Source of the DNA: Stutzerimonas xanthomarina
Lineage (GTDB): Bacteria; Pseudomonadota; Gammaproteobacteria; Pseudomonadales; Pseudomonadaceae
Length of the DNA stretch: 64,000 nucleotides
Direction: 5' to 3'
Assembly (NCBI RefSeq): GCF_003935375.1
Contig: NZ_RHQM01000008.1
Location: 62,001 to 126,000 of the forward strand
In this document: positions 25,394-34,869 of the stretch, in pieces
Layout: each line of letters starts with the position of its first letter
Position numbering within the stretch: the first letter of the stretch is position 1
Program-made: the position numbers and the translations under genes
Notes under the pieces: model-generated
What the model was told of the DNA's origin: nothing
Database searches by the model: none
Seen by the model: only the letters and a program-made list of their open reading frames with translations

Positions 25394-26959
25394 ATGAGCG
25401 AAACCGTGCAACTGATACCCCACCAGGACTCCCCGCGCTGCATCCGCCTGCACGGGGCGGACAACGTCGCCGTGGTGGTCAACGATGGCGGCGTGCCGGT
25501 CGGTGCGCAGTTCGAGGGCGGGCTGGTCACGGTCGAGGCCGTGCCGCAGAGCCACAAGGTCGCGCTCGTCGACATCGGCATAGGCGAGCCGGTGCGCCGT
25601 TACGGACAGATCATCGGTTATGCCCTCGAACCCCTGCGCCGTGGCAGCTGGGTCAGGGAAACCCAGTTGAAGATGCCCAGCGCGCCGCGGCTGGACAGCC
25701 TGCCGCGTGCCACCGCCGTGCCGGACAAGCTCGCGCCGCTCGACGGCTACACCTTCGAGGGCTACCGCAACGCCGACGGCACCGTCGGCACGCGCAACAT
25801 CCTCGGCATCAGCACCACGGTGCAGTGCGTCACCGGCGTGCTGGAACACGCGGTCAAGCGCATCCGCGACGAGCTGCTGCCGAAATACCCGAACGTCGAC
25901 GACGTGGTCGCGCTGACCCACAGCTACGGCTGCGGCGTGGCGATCAACGCCCGCGACGCCTACATCCCCATCCGCACCGTGCGCAACCTGGCGCGCAACC
26001 CCAACCTGGGCGGCGAAGCGCTGGTCATCAGCCTCGGCTGCGAAAAGCTGCAGGCCGAGCAGGTGATGCACGAGGGCGATCCCTCGGTGGACCTGCGCGA
26101 CCCCTGGCTGTACCGCCTGCAGGAGTCCAACAGCGGTTTCGGCGAGATGATCGAGCAGATCATGGCGCTGGCCGAAACGCGGCTGAAAAAGCTAAATCAG
26201 CGCCGACGCGAAACGGTGCCGGCCAGCGAGCTGATCCTCGGCATGCAGTGCGGCGGCAGCGACGCCTTCTCCGGCATCACCGCCAACCCGGCGCTGGGCT
26301 ATGCGGCGGATCTGCTGGTGCGCGCCGGTGCCACGGTGATGTTCAGCGAGAACACCGAGGTGCGCGATGCAGTGTATATGCTCACCGCCCGCGCCGAAAC
26401 GCCGGAAGTGGCCGATGCGCTGATCGCCGAGATGGACTGGTACGACCGCTACCTGGAGCGCGGCGCCGCCGACCGCAGCGCCAACACCACGCCGGGCAAC
26501 AAGAAGGGCGGGCTGTCGAATATCGTCGAGAAATCCCTCGGCTCCATCGTCAAATCCGGCAGCGGCGCCATCAACGGCGTGGTCGGGCCGGGTGAGCGGG
26601 TCGCACGAAAGGGGCTGATCTTCTGCGCCACCCCCGCATCCGATTTCGTCTGCGGCACGCTACAGCTCGCAGCCGGGATGAACCTGCACGTGTTCACCAC
26701 CGGTCGCGGCACGCCCTACGGCCTGGCGATGGCGCCGGTGGTCAAGGTGGCGACGCGCACCGAGCTGGCCGAGCGCTGGCCGGACCTGATCGATATCGAC
26801 GCCGGGCGCATCGCCAGCGGTCGCGCGAGCATCGAGGAACTCGGCTGGGAACTGTTCCACTATTACCTGGACGTCGCCAGCGGCCGCAAGCAGACCTGGG
26901 CCGAGCGCCATCGCTTGCACAATGACATCGTGCTGTTCAACCCGGCGCCCATCACCTGA
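25394..26959 (+). CDS. garD: Galactarate dehydratase, GarD/UxaA family
   Basis: A 521-aa metal-dependent dehydratase (E. coli GarD is about 523 aa). The N-terminal SAF domain (residues about 15-90) is followed by the UxaA-type catalytic region with [11 protein letters not shown] and the C-terminal [16 protein letters not shown]. It converts galactarate to 5-keto-4-deoxyglucarate, which feeds KdgD. ATG 25394 is chosen for GGAGCA upstream; 21 in-frame residues before it are not family-like. It is unrelated in fold to the enolase-type galactarate dehydratase at 15302, so the window encodes two solutions for one step. Confidence 0.93.
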   Translation: MSETVQLIPHQDSPRCIRLHGADNVAVVVNDGGVPVGAQFEGGLVTVEAVPQSHKVALVDIGIGEPVRRYGQIIGYALEPLRRGSWVRETQLKMPSAPRLDSLPRATAVPDKLAPLDGYTFEGYRNADGTVGTRNILGISTTVQCVTGVLEHAVKRIRDELLPKYPNVDDVVALTHSYGCGVAINARDAYIPIRTVRNLARNPNLGGEALVISLGCEKLQAEQVMHEGDPSVDLRDPWLYRLQESNSGFGEMIEQIMALAETRLKKLNQRRRETVPASELILGMQCGGSDAFSGITANPALGYAADLLVRAGATVMFSENTEVRDAVYMLTARAETPEVADALIAEMDWYDRYLERGAADRSANTTPGNKKGGLSNIVEKSLGSIVKSGSGAINGVVGPGERVARKGLIFCATPASDFVCGTLQLAAGMNLHVFTTGRGTPYGLAMAPVVKVATRTELAERWPDLIDIDAGRIASGRASIEELGWELFHYYLDVASGRKQTWAERHRLHNDIVLFNPAPIT

Positions 26960-27041
26960 GCCGGAGCGTTCCCGCTGCGTCGATCTCGCAGCGAGTGCTA
27001 CTGCCCTGCAATCGTAGGAGATTGGCAACTTCTATCTTCTA

Positions 27042-27060
27042 AATGGGAACATTTATCAAT
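27042..27060 (+). promoter_or_regulatory. Probable Fur box before the TonB receptor
   Basis: AATGGGAACATTTATCAAT, 38 bp before the receptor start. It matches 13 of 17 positions of a GATAAT-type Fur site read as AATGAGAATCATTATCA. Iron-repressed expression of the receptor block is the expected result. Confidence 0.55.
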
Positions 27061-27097
27061 ATCATGCGCGTTCTCATCAAACAACAAGGTAGCACTC

Positions 27098-29221
27098 ATG
27101 AGTCGCGTTGTCGCTTCGCCCCCGTTTTCGTTGCGCCAGCTGGTGTTGGGCCTGCCGGTGCTGGTCGCCTGCTTTGCTGTCGACGCTGAGGAAGCGGTCG
27201 AGCTGGAGGCACAACAGATCACTGCGCCACGTGCAGTCGAGCAGGGCAATGGCCCGGTCGAAGGGTACGTCGCCAAGCGCAGCATTGGCGCCACCAAGAC
27301 CGACACACCGATCATCGAAACGCCGCAGTCGATCAGCGTGATCACCGCCGACCGCATTCGCGACCAGGGCTCGCTGACCATCCAGGACTCACTGCGCTAT
27401 GTCGCCGGTATGCGTGGCGAGGCTTATGGTTTGGACAGTCGCGGCGACTTCGCGCTGATCCGCGGTGTCGCGCCAACACTCTTCTTGGATGGCCTGCAGC
27501 AGAACGTGGGTTTCTACACGAACTCACGCACCGATCCGTTCACCCTGGAGCGCGTCGAGGTAATCAAAGGACCGTCGTCCATGCTCTATGGGCAGAGTTC
27601 GGTTGGCGGCTTGCTCAACTTCGTCAGCAAGCGTCCGCAGGCGGAACAGAAGAGCGAGCTGCAGCTGCAGTACGGCAGCTTCGACCGCAAGCAGATCGCC
27701 TTCGACAGCACCGGTCCGCTGGATGAAGACGGCACGTTGCTCTATCGCGTGGTGGCGATCCAGCGTGACAGCCAGACCCAGGTTGATCACACCAAGGACA
27801 ACCGTCTGGTGTTCATGCCGTCATTGACCTGGCGCCCGAACGAGCAGTTCGAATGGACGCTGATGGCCAACGTGCAGAAAGACGATAGCGGCACAACCAG
27901 CTCCTTCCTGCCGCACCGCGGCACGGTACTCAGCGCACCCTACGGCGAGATTGGCAGCGAGCGCTTCGTCAGCGAACCCGGCTTCGACGAATATGACACC
28001 GAGCAGAAAGCACTGACCTCGCAGATGGCCTGGCGTGTCGACGACACCTGGACGCTGCGGCAGAACCTGCGCTGGCAGAAGAGCAAGGTCAGCTACCAGA
28101 CCATGTATGGCTGGCCGCCGGTGCTCGGTGCCGACGACCGCACGGTCAATCGTGTCTGGTCCATTTCCAAGCCGGAGGTGACCATCTGGAGCGCCGACCA
28201 TCAGGCCGAATCGCGCTTCGATACCGGCCCGCTGCAGCACACCGCGCTGGTCGGTATCGACTACCGGCACGCCGTCACCGATAGCAAGACCGCCCGCGGA
28301 ACCGCCACCCCGCTGGATCTCTACGATCCGGTGTACGGCACCTTCGATCCATCCGGCATTACGCTTTCCGATGTCCCGCAGCAGCGCGTTGCGCAGCAGG
28401 GCCTCTATGTTCAGGACCAGATCCGTCTCGACAAGTGGCTGGCAACTCTGGGCCTGCGCAAGGACTGGGCCGACACCCGCGTCGAGCAGGGCACCCGGCA
28501 GAAGGACGATGCTGTGACCCGCCGGGTGGGCCTGACCTATCTGTTCGACAATGGGGTGGCGCCCTACATCAGCTACAGCGAGTCCTTTACGCCGATTATC
28601 GGGCTGGACAACTTCACTCAGCAGTCCTACAAGCCGCTCGAGGGCGAGCAGTGGGAGCTCGGTGTGAAGTACCAGCCGGCAGGCAGCAACACGCTGCTCA
28701 CGGCCGCGGTGTTCGATCTGCGCGAGAAGAATCGCCAGATGCCGAACCCGGCGAACCCGCTCAGCACCATTCAGGCAGGCGAAGCGCGGGTCAAGGGACT
28801 GGAGCTGGAAGGGCTGGTGGAGATGAACTCGAACTGGGATCTGATCAGCACCTACACCTACCTCGACAGCGAAGTGGTCAAGGGACCGGTCGCCCAGCAG
28901 GGCAAGCGCATCGCCAGTGTGCCCGAAAACATGGCCTCGCTATGGTCGCAGCACCGCTTCAGCATCGCCGGCATCCCCGGCTTCAGCGCCGGCGCTGGCG
29001 TGCGTTACGTCGGTGCCAGCTGGGATGGCACCGACAGCCTGAAGACGCCGTCGACGACGCTGTTCGACGCCATGCTCGGCTACGCCTACCAGGACTGGGC
29101 GTTCACCCTCAACGCCACCAACCTGGAAGACGAGACCTACTACACCACCTGCCTGTCGCGTGGCGACTGCTTCACCGGCAACCGCCGCACCGTGGTGGCA
29201 ACCGCGAGCTACAGCTTTTGA
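27098..29221 (+). CDS. TonB-dependent ferric-siderophore receptor
   Basis: A 707-aa outer-membrane receptor with an N-terminal signal region, then a plug domain near residues 70-170 (TPQSISVITADRIRDQGSLTIQDSLRY; VEVIKGPSSMLYGQSSVGGLLNFVSKRP) and a beta-barrel ending in the aromatic C-terminus ATASYSF. The layout and length fit the FhuA/FpvA-like siderophore family. There is no N-terminal signalling (STN) domain, so it is a plain transporter. The ligand is not predictable. It is the first gene of an iron block with DUF3649, PepSY and DUF3325 genes. Confidence 0.92.
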   Translation: MSRVVASPPFSLRQLVLGLPVLVACFAVDAEEAVELEAQQITAPRAVEQGNGPVEGYVAKRSIGATKTDTPIIETPQSISVITADRIRDQGSLTIQDSLRYVAGMRGEAYGLDSRGDFALIRGVAPTLFLDGLQQNVGFYTNSRTDPFTLERVEVIKGPSSMLYGQSSVGGLLNFVSKRPQAEQKSELQLQYGSFDRKQIAFDSTGPLDEDGTLLYRVVAIQRDSQTQVDHTKDNRLVFMPSLTWRPNEQFEWTLMANVQKDDSGTTSSFLPHRGTVLSAPYGEIGSERFVSEPGFDEYDTEQKALTSQMAWRVDDTWTLRQNLRWQKSKVSYQTMYGWPPVLGADDRTVNRVWSISKPEVTIWSADHQAESRFDTGPLQHTALVGIDYRHAVTDSKTARGTATPLDLYDPVYGTFDPSGITLSDVPQQRVAQQGLYVQDQIRLDKWLATLGLRKDWADTRVEQGTRQKDDAVTRRVGLTYLFDNGVAPYISYSESFTPIIGLDNFTQQSYKPLEGEQWELGVKYQPAGSNTLLTAAVFDLREKNRQMPNPANPLSTIQAGEARVKGLELEGLVEMNSNWDLISTYTYLDSEVVKGPVAQQGKRIASVPENMASLWSQHRFSIAGIPGFSAGAGVRYVGASWDGTDSLKTPSTTLFDAMLGYAYQDWAFTLNATNLEDETYYTTCLSRGDCFTGNRRTVVATASYSF

Positions 29222-29270
29222 ACGTCGCTGAGCCACGCGCCGCTTGCCGGCCTGCAAGGGAGGATTCGAG

Positions 29271-29567
29271 GTGAGTCGCAACGCATCCATCAATCGCTGG
29301 AACATCGCGTCGCGTGTGCTTGCGGCGCTGGTCGGCGGCTATGCGGTCGCCTACGCGGTGACCGCCTTTCTGGCGGTCTACCTGCCGCTGGCGCGGCCTG
29401 ATCGTGTGGTGTTTTCCAGCCTGGCGAGCTTCGCCGTGTGGACCGCCGTGGTGATCTACGTGTTCGCCGCCCGCAGTGCCACGCGGGTATGGCTGTTGAT
29501 CGTCGGTGTGACCGCGGTGCTGTGTCTGGCCGCGTTCTTTTCCGGCGACTGGAGGGTTCGTCCATGA
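29271..29567 (+). CDS. DUF3649 small membrane protein, iron-uptake associated
   Basis: A 98-aa protein with three hydrophobic segments and the family opening WNIASRVLAALVGGYAVAYAVTA. The start is GTG 29271 with GGGAGG upstream; the frame above it is not conserved-looking. The stop overlaps the PepSY gene start (ATGA). DUF3649 proteins usually sit next to TonB receptors and PepSY reductase-like proteins; their biochemical role is unknown to me. Confidence 0.8.
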   Translation: MSRNASINRWNIASRVLAALVGGYAVAYAVTAFLAVYLPLARPDRVVFSSLASFAVWTAVVIYVFAARSATRVWLLIVGVTAVLCLAAFFSGDWRVRP

Positions 29568-31090
29568 AACTGCGCCAAAGCATGGCCGGTTTGCACACCT
29601 GGGGCGGCCTGCTGCCGAGCTGGCTGCTGTTCGTGATCATCTTTGCCGGCACTGTCGCCTGCTTCGACAAGGAACTCAGCCGCTGGATGCGTCCGGCGCT
29701 GCATGACGGCGTGGTATCCAGCCTCGGTGCGGACGATGTGCGTGGCTGGTTGCAGCAGAACGTCAGCGACGAGTTGCATGCCTTCTGGATGCACGGCCCG
29801 ACCGAGCGCGAGCCTTACTGGCGACTCGGTTGGGAAGTAGACGCCACCAAGACGATCCACAACATCGCCTTCGACCCGCGTAGCGCGCAGGCCGAGCCAA
29901 TGCCGGAAACGCTGGGTGGCGAGTTCTTCTTCAAGTTGCACTACAACCTGCACGCCGGTGACATCGGCATGTACATCGTCGGCCTGGCCGGCATGTTCAT
30001 GCTCGTCGCGCTGGTGTCGGGGGTGATCATCCACCGGCGCATCTTCAAGGATTTCTTCACCCTGCGGCCCAAGGCCAACGGCCAGCGTGCCTGGCTCGAT
30101 GCGCACAACCTGTTCGGCGTGGTCGGTTTTCCGTTCCATCTGGTGCTGGCCTACACCGGCGTGGCGATCTTCGTCGCGTCCTACATGCCGGCCGCCGCGC
30201 AGGTGAGCTATTCCGGCAACGTCATGCAGTACTTCGGCGAGGTGATGGGCAGCTTCGAGCGCGAAGAGGTGGGCCAGCCGCCGCCGGCTCCGGTGTCCCT
30301 CGATGCGCTGATCGCCGAATCGCGCCAGCAGTGGGGCGGTGGCGAGGCGGGCTGGGTCAGCGTGCATCATCCCGATGATGCCTCGGCGGTGGTCGACGTC
30401 CGTCGTCGGGACCGTTCGCGGATCGGCTCGCCGCAGGACACCCTCAGCTATGACGCCGGCACCGGCGAGCTGCTCAATCGCCAGGACGCATCCACCGGCT
30501 ACCGCGCCTACCTCTGGCTGGCGGGGCTGCACATGGCGCAGTTCGGCGGCACGCTGGTGCGCCTGCTCTATTTGCTGATGGGCCTTGCCGGTTGCGCCAT
30601 GCTGGTCGGCGGGCTGCAGGTCTGGCTGGCCAAGCGCGAACAGCGCGGCGACCGCAGCGTGACCTGGGTGCGCGCGCTGAACGCCTCGGTGTTCGCCGGC
30701 CTGCCGCTGGCCAGCCTGGCGCTGCTGTGGGGCAATCGTCTGATTCCGGCAACATTTGCCGAACGCGCCGTGGCCGAAGGCTGGGTGTTCGTCGGTGCCT
30801 GGTTGCTAGCGGTGCTCTGGGCCGTTCTGCGCCGCCATCAGAGCCGCCGCCTGCTGCGCGAGCAGCTGCTGCTCGGTGCCGTGCTTGCGCTCGGCTTGCC
30901 GATCATCAACGCGCTGACCACCGATGGCCACCTGATCGCCAGCCTCGGACGTGGCGACTGGGCCCTGGCATCGGTCGATCTGTTCATGATCGTCGCGGGG
31001 CTGGTCTGTGCGGCCTGCGCCTGGCGCCTGAACGCAACGCCGGCTGCCGCTGCGGTGCGCGGTCGCTCAACCCGTGTGCAGGAGGCCTGA
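29564..31090 (+). CDS. PepSY-TM domain protein, probable ferrisiderophore reductase-like
   Basis: A 508-aa inner-membrane protein with PepSY-associated TM architecture. There is an N-terminal helix (HTWGGLLPSWLLFVIIFAG), a conserved His in KLHYNLH and in DAHNLFGVVGFPFHLVLAYTG, a periplasmic PepSY stretch, and four to five C-terminal helices. The His residues in membrane helices fit heme binding and electron transfer. Such proteins release iron from siderophores in Pseudomonas systems like FpvG. It is coupled to the DUF3649 gene by a 4-bp overlap. Confidence 0.82.
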   Translation: MKLRQSMAGLHTWGGLLPSWLLFVIIFAGTVACFDKELSRWMRPALHDGVVSSLGADDVRGWLQQNVSDELHAFWMHGPTEREPYWRLGWEVDATKTIHNIAFDPRSAQAEPMPETLGGEFFFKLHYNLHAGDIGMYIVGLAGMFMLVALVSGVIIHRRIFKDFFTLRPKANGQRAWLDAHNLFGVVGFPFHLVLAYTGVAIFVASYMPAAAQVSYSGNVMQYFGEVMGSFEREEVGQPPPAPVSLDALIAESRQQWGGGEAGWVSVHHPDDASAVVDVRRRDRSRIGSPQDTLSYDAGTGELLNRQDASTGYRAYLWLAGLHMAQFGGTLVRLLYLLMGLAGCAMLVGGLQVWLAKREQRGDRSVTWVRALNASVFAGLPLASLALLWGNRLIPATFAERAVAEGWVFVGAWLLAVLWAVLRRHQSRRLLREQLLLGAVLALGLPIINALTTDGHLIASLGRGDWALASVDLFMIVAGLVCAACAWRLNATPAAAAVRGRSTRVQEA

Positions 31091-31092
31091 TC

Positions 31093-31416
31093 ATGCTGCT
31101 ATTGGCATTCGCGCTGGCCTACCTGGGCATGACGCTGCTCTGCCTGACCATGAACCGCCACCGTGGTGCGCTGCTGCGCGCCGATACGCGCCTGCCGGGC
31201 CCGGTGATCATCCGTTCGCTGGCCGTTGGCTGCTTTGGCTTCGCGCTGTGGCTCGGCGTCAACAGCCAGGGCGGCGAGATTGGCACGGTCGTCTGGCTGT
31301 GCCTGGTCATGCTCTCCGGCTTGCTGCTGGTGCTGCTGCTGGCCTGGCGTTCGCGCTGGGTACTGCCAGCGGTACCGCTGCTGGCGGCATGCGGGGTGGT
31401 GCAGACCGTGCTGTAA
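31093..31416 (+). CDS. DUF3325 small membrane protein
   Basis: A 107-aa protein with about four hydrophobic segments and the typical start MLLLAFALAYLGMTLLCLTMNRH. It follows the PepSY gene by 2 bp and has GGAGG upstream. It completes the DUF3649-PepSY-DUF3325 trio that often accompanies a siderophore receptor. Function unknown. Confidence 0.8.
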   Translation: MLLLAFALAYLGMTLLCLTMNRHRGALLRADTRLPGPVIIRSLAVGCFGFALWLGVNSQGGEIGTVVWLCLVMLSGLLLVLLLAWRSRWVLPAVPLLAACGVVQTVL

Positions 31417-31457
31417 ACAACCCATGGGCCGCGGCCCGCCAACGCAGAGGAAAATCG

Positions 31458-32384
31458 ATGAGCTGCATTCTCCAGATGGGCCCCTTGTCCGAGCGAGTCC
31501 AGCAACGCCTGAGCGGGCATGAGGTGCTGGCCTACTGGCAGGGCGACGCCGAAACGCTGCTCGCCGAGCATGCCGGGCGCATCGAGATCATGCTTACCTC
31601 TGCGCGCTTCGGCTGCCCGGCCTCGTTGATCGAACGGCTGCCACGGTTGAAGGCGATCTGCAGTTTTGGCGTCGGCCATGACGCCATCGCCGTAGAAGCC
31701 GCCAGGGCGCGCGGCATTCCGGTGAGCAATACGCCGGATGTGCTCAACGAATGCGTGGCCGATCTGGCCTTCGGCTTGATCATCGACAGCGCGCGACAGC
31801 TCGCCCTGGGCGACCGCTTCGTCCGCGAGGGGCGCTGGGCCGAGGCTAACCTCCCACTCGGCCGTCGCGTCAGCGGCAAGCGGCTGGGCATCGTCGGGCT
31901 GGGCCGCATCGGCGAGGCGGTGGCCAAGCGCTCGGCGGGCTTCGACATGGCCGTGCGTTATCACAATCGTCGGCCAGTGGCCGGTAGCCCGTACGAGTAC
32001 GAAGCGAACCTGCTGGAACTCGCGCGCTGGGCGGACTTTCTTGTGCTCAGCTGTCCCGGCGGGCCGCAGACGCAGAACCTCATCGACCGCGCAGTGCTCG
32101 ACGCGCTGGGTGCCAAGGGCATCCTGATCAACGTCGCGCGCGGTTCGGTGGTGGACGAGCCGGCACTGGTCGCGGCACTGCAGGAGGGCCGGCTCGGCGG
32201 TGCCGGACTGGACGTCTTCGCCGACGAACCGAGGGTCCCGGCGGCCCTCTGCGAGCTGCCCAATGTCGTGCTGCTGCCGCACATTGGCAGCGCCACCCAT
32301 GAAACCCGCGGCGCCATGGAGGATCTGCTGCTGGACAACCTCGACAGCTTTCTTCGCGAGGGACGGCTGCTGACGCCGGTCTGA
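31458..32384 (+). CDS. D-2-hydroxyacid dehydrogenase
   Basis: A 308-aa NAD(P)-dependent oxidoreductase. It has the dinucleotide loop GIVGLGRIGEAVAKR, the catalytic Arg in NVARGSVVDE, the Glu in FADEP and the His in LLPHIGSAT. It resembles the glyoxylate/hydroxypyruvate or 2-ketoaldonate reductase group. It lies 41 bp after DUF3325 and may be read from the iron block, but its role would more naturally be in sugar-acid metabolism. The substrate is not decidable here. Confidence 0.85.
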   Translation: MSCILQMGPLSERVQQRLSGHEVLAYWQGDAETLLAEHAGRIEIMLTSARFGCPASLIERLPRLKAICSFGVGHDAIAVEAARARGIPVSNTPDVLNECVADLAFGLIIDSARQLALGDRFVREGRWAEANLPLGRRVSGKRLGIVGLGRIGEAVAKRSAGFDMAVRYHNRRPVAGSPYEYEANLLELARWADFLVLSCPGGPQTQNLIDRAVLDALGAKGILINVARGSVVDEPALVAALQEGRLGGAGLDVFADEPRVPAALCELPNVVLLPHIGSATHETRGAMEDLLLDNLDSFLREGRLLTPV

Positions 32385-32492
32385 CCGCGGCAGTCGACCG
32401 CTGGGTGGCGGCGTTTTGTCTACGCGAGAAATCGCAGCCTCATTCGCAAGCAACGTCGCTCCATCGCTGAGCGGCCACCATCAGGAGCGCGC

Positions 32493-33383
32493 ATGGCTTC
32501 CCTCGATGAAGTGCACCTCGCCCACGCCGGTTTCCGGCTCTCGGTCTGCCCGGCGCTGGGCGGCGCAATTACCCGCTTTGCCCTGGATGATTTCGACCTG
32601 CTACGTCCCTGGGATGGCAGCGAGCAGGTGCGTCGTACCAGTTGTTTCGTGCTGGCGCCGTACTCCAACCGGGTTGGCGGCGGCATGTTCCAGGCGGACG
32701 GCGAGTCGCACCGCTTGCGGCTGAATTCCGCGGAACATGCCTTGCCGATTCACGGCGTGGGCTGGAAGCGCCCGTGGACACTGGCTGCGCAGGAGGCCGA
32801 CCGACTGCTGCTGACACTGCTGCATCGGGCCGAAGGCGATGGCCGGCAGGACTGGCCGTTCTCCTTCGAGCTGGAGCATGAGCTCGGGCTCGACGAGCAG
32901 GGCGCCTGGCTGCGGCTGGCGCTGAACAACCGCAGCGAGCGGGTAATGCCGACCGGGCTCGGCTGGCACCCGTACTTCCCGCGCCATGCAGGCGTGACGC
33001 TGCGTTTCTCTGCCGAGCAGGTCTGGCTGAGTGACGATCAGCAGTTGCCGAGCGAGGCGGTGGATGTACCGTCACGCTGGGACTTCCGTCAGACGCGGGA
33101 GCTGGGCGAGCCCGAGCTGGATCACTGCTTCGCCGGTTGGGATGCCACGGCAACCTTGCAGTGGCCGACGGCAGGCGTCCGGCTCGAGCTCAAGGCGGAC
33201 CCGTCGATGACGCATCTGGTGGTCTATACGCCGCCGGCCGCGCAGGGCTTCTTCGCCGTGGAGCCGGTGTCCCATCGCAACAACGCGTTGAATGCGCCGG
33301 ACCCGGCCAGGCATGGCGTTTTGTATCTGCAGCCGGGCGAGCGGCTGGAGCGCCGCTGCCGCCTGCGCGTCACGCGTTGCTGA
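32493..33383 (+). CDS. Aldose 1-epimerase (mutarotase) family protein
   Basis: A 296-aa galactose-mutarotase-like beta-sandwich protein. The expected features are APYSNRVGGG with an Arg, the His in LPIHGVGW, the WHPYFP motif and the Glu in FFAVEPVSH. It interconverts sugar anomers. Near a uronate pathway it could supply the beta-anomer used by Udh, but no GntR-type operator precedes it. It ends before a terminator that serves the convergent porin gene. Confidence 0.87.
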   Translation: MASLDEVHLAHAGFRLSVCPALGGAITRFALDDFDLLRPWDGSEQVRRTSCFVLAPYSNRVGGGMFQADGESHRLRLNSAEHALPIHGVGWKRPWTLAAQEADRLLLTLLHRAEGDGRQDWPFSFELEHELGLDEQGAWLRLALNNRSERVMPTGLGWHPYFPRHAGVTLRFSAEQVWLSDDQQLPSEAVDVPSRWDFRQTRELGEPELDHCFAGWDATATLQWPTAGVRLELKADPSMTHLVVYTPPAAQGFFAVEPVSHRNNALNAPDPARHGVLYLQPGERLERRCRLRVTRC

Positions 33384-33393
33384 AGGCGGACGA

Positions 33394-33419
33394 AAAAAGG
33401 CCCGTCATTCGACGGGCCA
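33394..33419 (-). terminator. Intrinsic terminator of the porin gene
   Basis: On the minus strand GGCCCGTC-4 nt-GACGGGCC (33419-33400) is followed by six T (33399-33394). This is a standard rho-independent terminator located 49 bp after the porin stop. Confidence 0.85.
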
Positions 33420-33467
33420 AAGATTTATCGCAACCGGAGCGAGGAGGGTTGCGTACTGCCCTACCGC

Positions 33468-34730
33468 TTACAGCAGAGACAACGGGTAGTTGAAGATCAG
33501 CCGGTTCTCGTCGAACTCGGTAGCGCTGAAGTCTCGGCGGATGCTGGAGTTGCGCCACTTGATGTTGAGGCTCTTGAACGGCCCGCTCTGCACCGTGTAG
33601 GCCAGTTCCGATTCGCGCCCCCATTCCTTGCCATCGTCCACGCCGCCGGCTTCGATCTGATCGCCGCTGATGTAACGGTTCATGATGGTCAGGCCCGGAA
33701 CGCCCATGCCGGCGAAGTTGTAGTCATGGCGCAGCTGCCAGGAACGCTCGTTGGCATTGTCGTAGCTGGAGTTGAACGAGTCGTTGGCGAGGGTGCCGCC
33801 GCTGGTGCCGTTGACGCGCATCCAGCCGTTGTCGCCGCTGACCTTCTGCAGGCCGACGTAGAAGGTGTTGCCGCCGACCTGCAGGCCGAACAGGCCGGAG
33901 TAGGTCTTGTTGTCGAGGTCGCCGGCCAGCGCGCTGCCTTCTTCCTTGCCGGTGAAGTAACCGAGGTTGGCGGTCAGCGCCACGCCTTCGCCGAGCGGCT
34001 GGGTGTGCAGCAGCTGGAAGTAGTTCTGCTGGTAGATGTCTTCCAGGCGTGCATGCCAGGCGCCGACCTTGGTCTTGGCGCCGAGCTCGTATTCGCCGCC
34101 GGCGAAGTTGAAGCGGTCGGAACTCGCGCCGCCGTAGAACATATCCTCCATGCTGCCGTCGTCGCGCGGGCTGTTCTGCCGCATCTGGCCGCCGTAGAGC
34201 GACAGGCCCTTGATTTCCTTGGAGGTGATCATGCCGCCTTGGAAGGTCTGCGGCAGCGAACGGCCATCGTCCGAACGCAGGATCGGCAGTACCACCATCC
34301 ATTCACCAACGCGCACCTCGGTTTCGGAGAATTTGGCCTTCGTCGCGACTGCCAGGCGAGAGAAGTCATCCGGCGGATGCCGATCGCCGGGTGCGCCATG
34401 CACCGGCAGCAGGCCAGTGCCATAGGTACCGCCACCGCCATCCAGCTTGACCGCCAGCAGGCCCAGCGCGTCGACGCCGAAGCCCACCGGGCCGGGCGTG
34501 TAGCCGGATTGGAAATTGAGGATGAAGCTCTGCGTCCACTCTTCGCCCTTGCTCTGTGGGTAGTCGGAGTCGACGAAATTGCGGTTGATATAGAAGTTGC
34601 GCAGGTTCAACGAAAAGTTCGCATCTTCGACGAAGCCTTCGGCTTGGGCGCCGGCAGTGAAGCCGAGCGATGCGAGGGTCATGCAGCCGCCCGCGAACAG
34701 TGCGACGGACGAGGGTGTGCGTGGGGTCAT
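33468..34730 (-). CDS. OprD-family outer-membrane porin
   Basis: A 420-aa porin with a signal peptide (start ATG 34730, cleavage near AGAQA-EGFVED). It contains the OprD family segments NLRNFYINRNFVD, SGYTPGPVGFGVDALGLLAVKLDGG, and the C-terminal strand NRLIFNYPLSLL. OprD-family channels take up carboxylates and basic amino acids. The presence of operator site D in its promoter predicts that this one admits uronates or aldarates. Confidence 0.9.
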   Translation of the reverse strand: MTPRTPSSVALFAGGCMTLASLGFTAGAQAEGFVEDANFSLNLRNFYINRNFVDSDYPQSKGEEWTQSFILNFQSGYTPGPVGFGVDALGLLAVKLDGGGGTYGTGLLPVHGAPGDRHPPDDFSRLAVATKAKFSETEVRVGEWMVVLPILRSDDGRSLPQTFQGGMITSKEIKGLSLYGGQMRQNSPRDDGSMEDMFYGGASSDRFNFAGGEYELGAKTKVGAWHARLEDIYQQNYFQLLHTQPLGEGVALTANLGYFTGKEEGSALAGDLDNKTYSGLFGLQVGGNTFYVGLQKVSGDNGWMRVNGTSGGTLANDSFNSSYDNANERSWQLRHDYNFAGMGVPGLTIMNRYISGDQIEAGGVDDGKEWGRESELAYTVQSGPFKSLNIKWRNSSIRRDFSATEFDENRLIFNYPLSLL

Positions 34731-34821
34731 TATTGTTGTGCTCCCTTGCTTGATGGGCCGCCCCGGTGTGGCCACCGTGGGGGCGGTGGTCTATGCCTGA
34801 TCGGCAAGTCTAATGACGTCA

Positions 34822-34869
34822 GTTGTCATATGACTGCAGGGATTATGACGATGAGCACGTCGTTGTCAA
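34822..34869 (-). promoter_or_regulatory. Porin promoter with GntR operator, site D
   Basis: On the minus strand TTGACA (34869-34864), a 16-bp spacer and CATAAT (34847-34842) form a strong promoter. The operator GTTGTCATATGACT (34822-34835), with a perfect 10-bp core palindrome, begins 6 bp after the -10, covering the transcription start. This is a clear repressor position. The remaining DNA to 35031 shows no gene. Confidence 0.75.
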
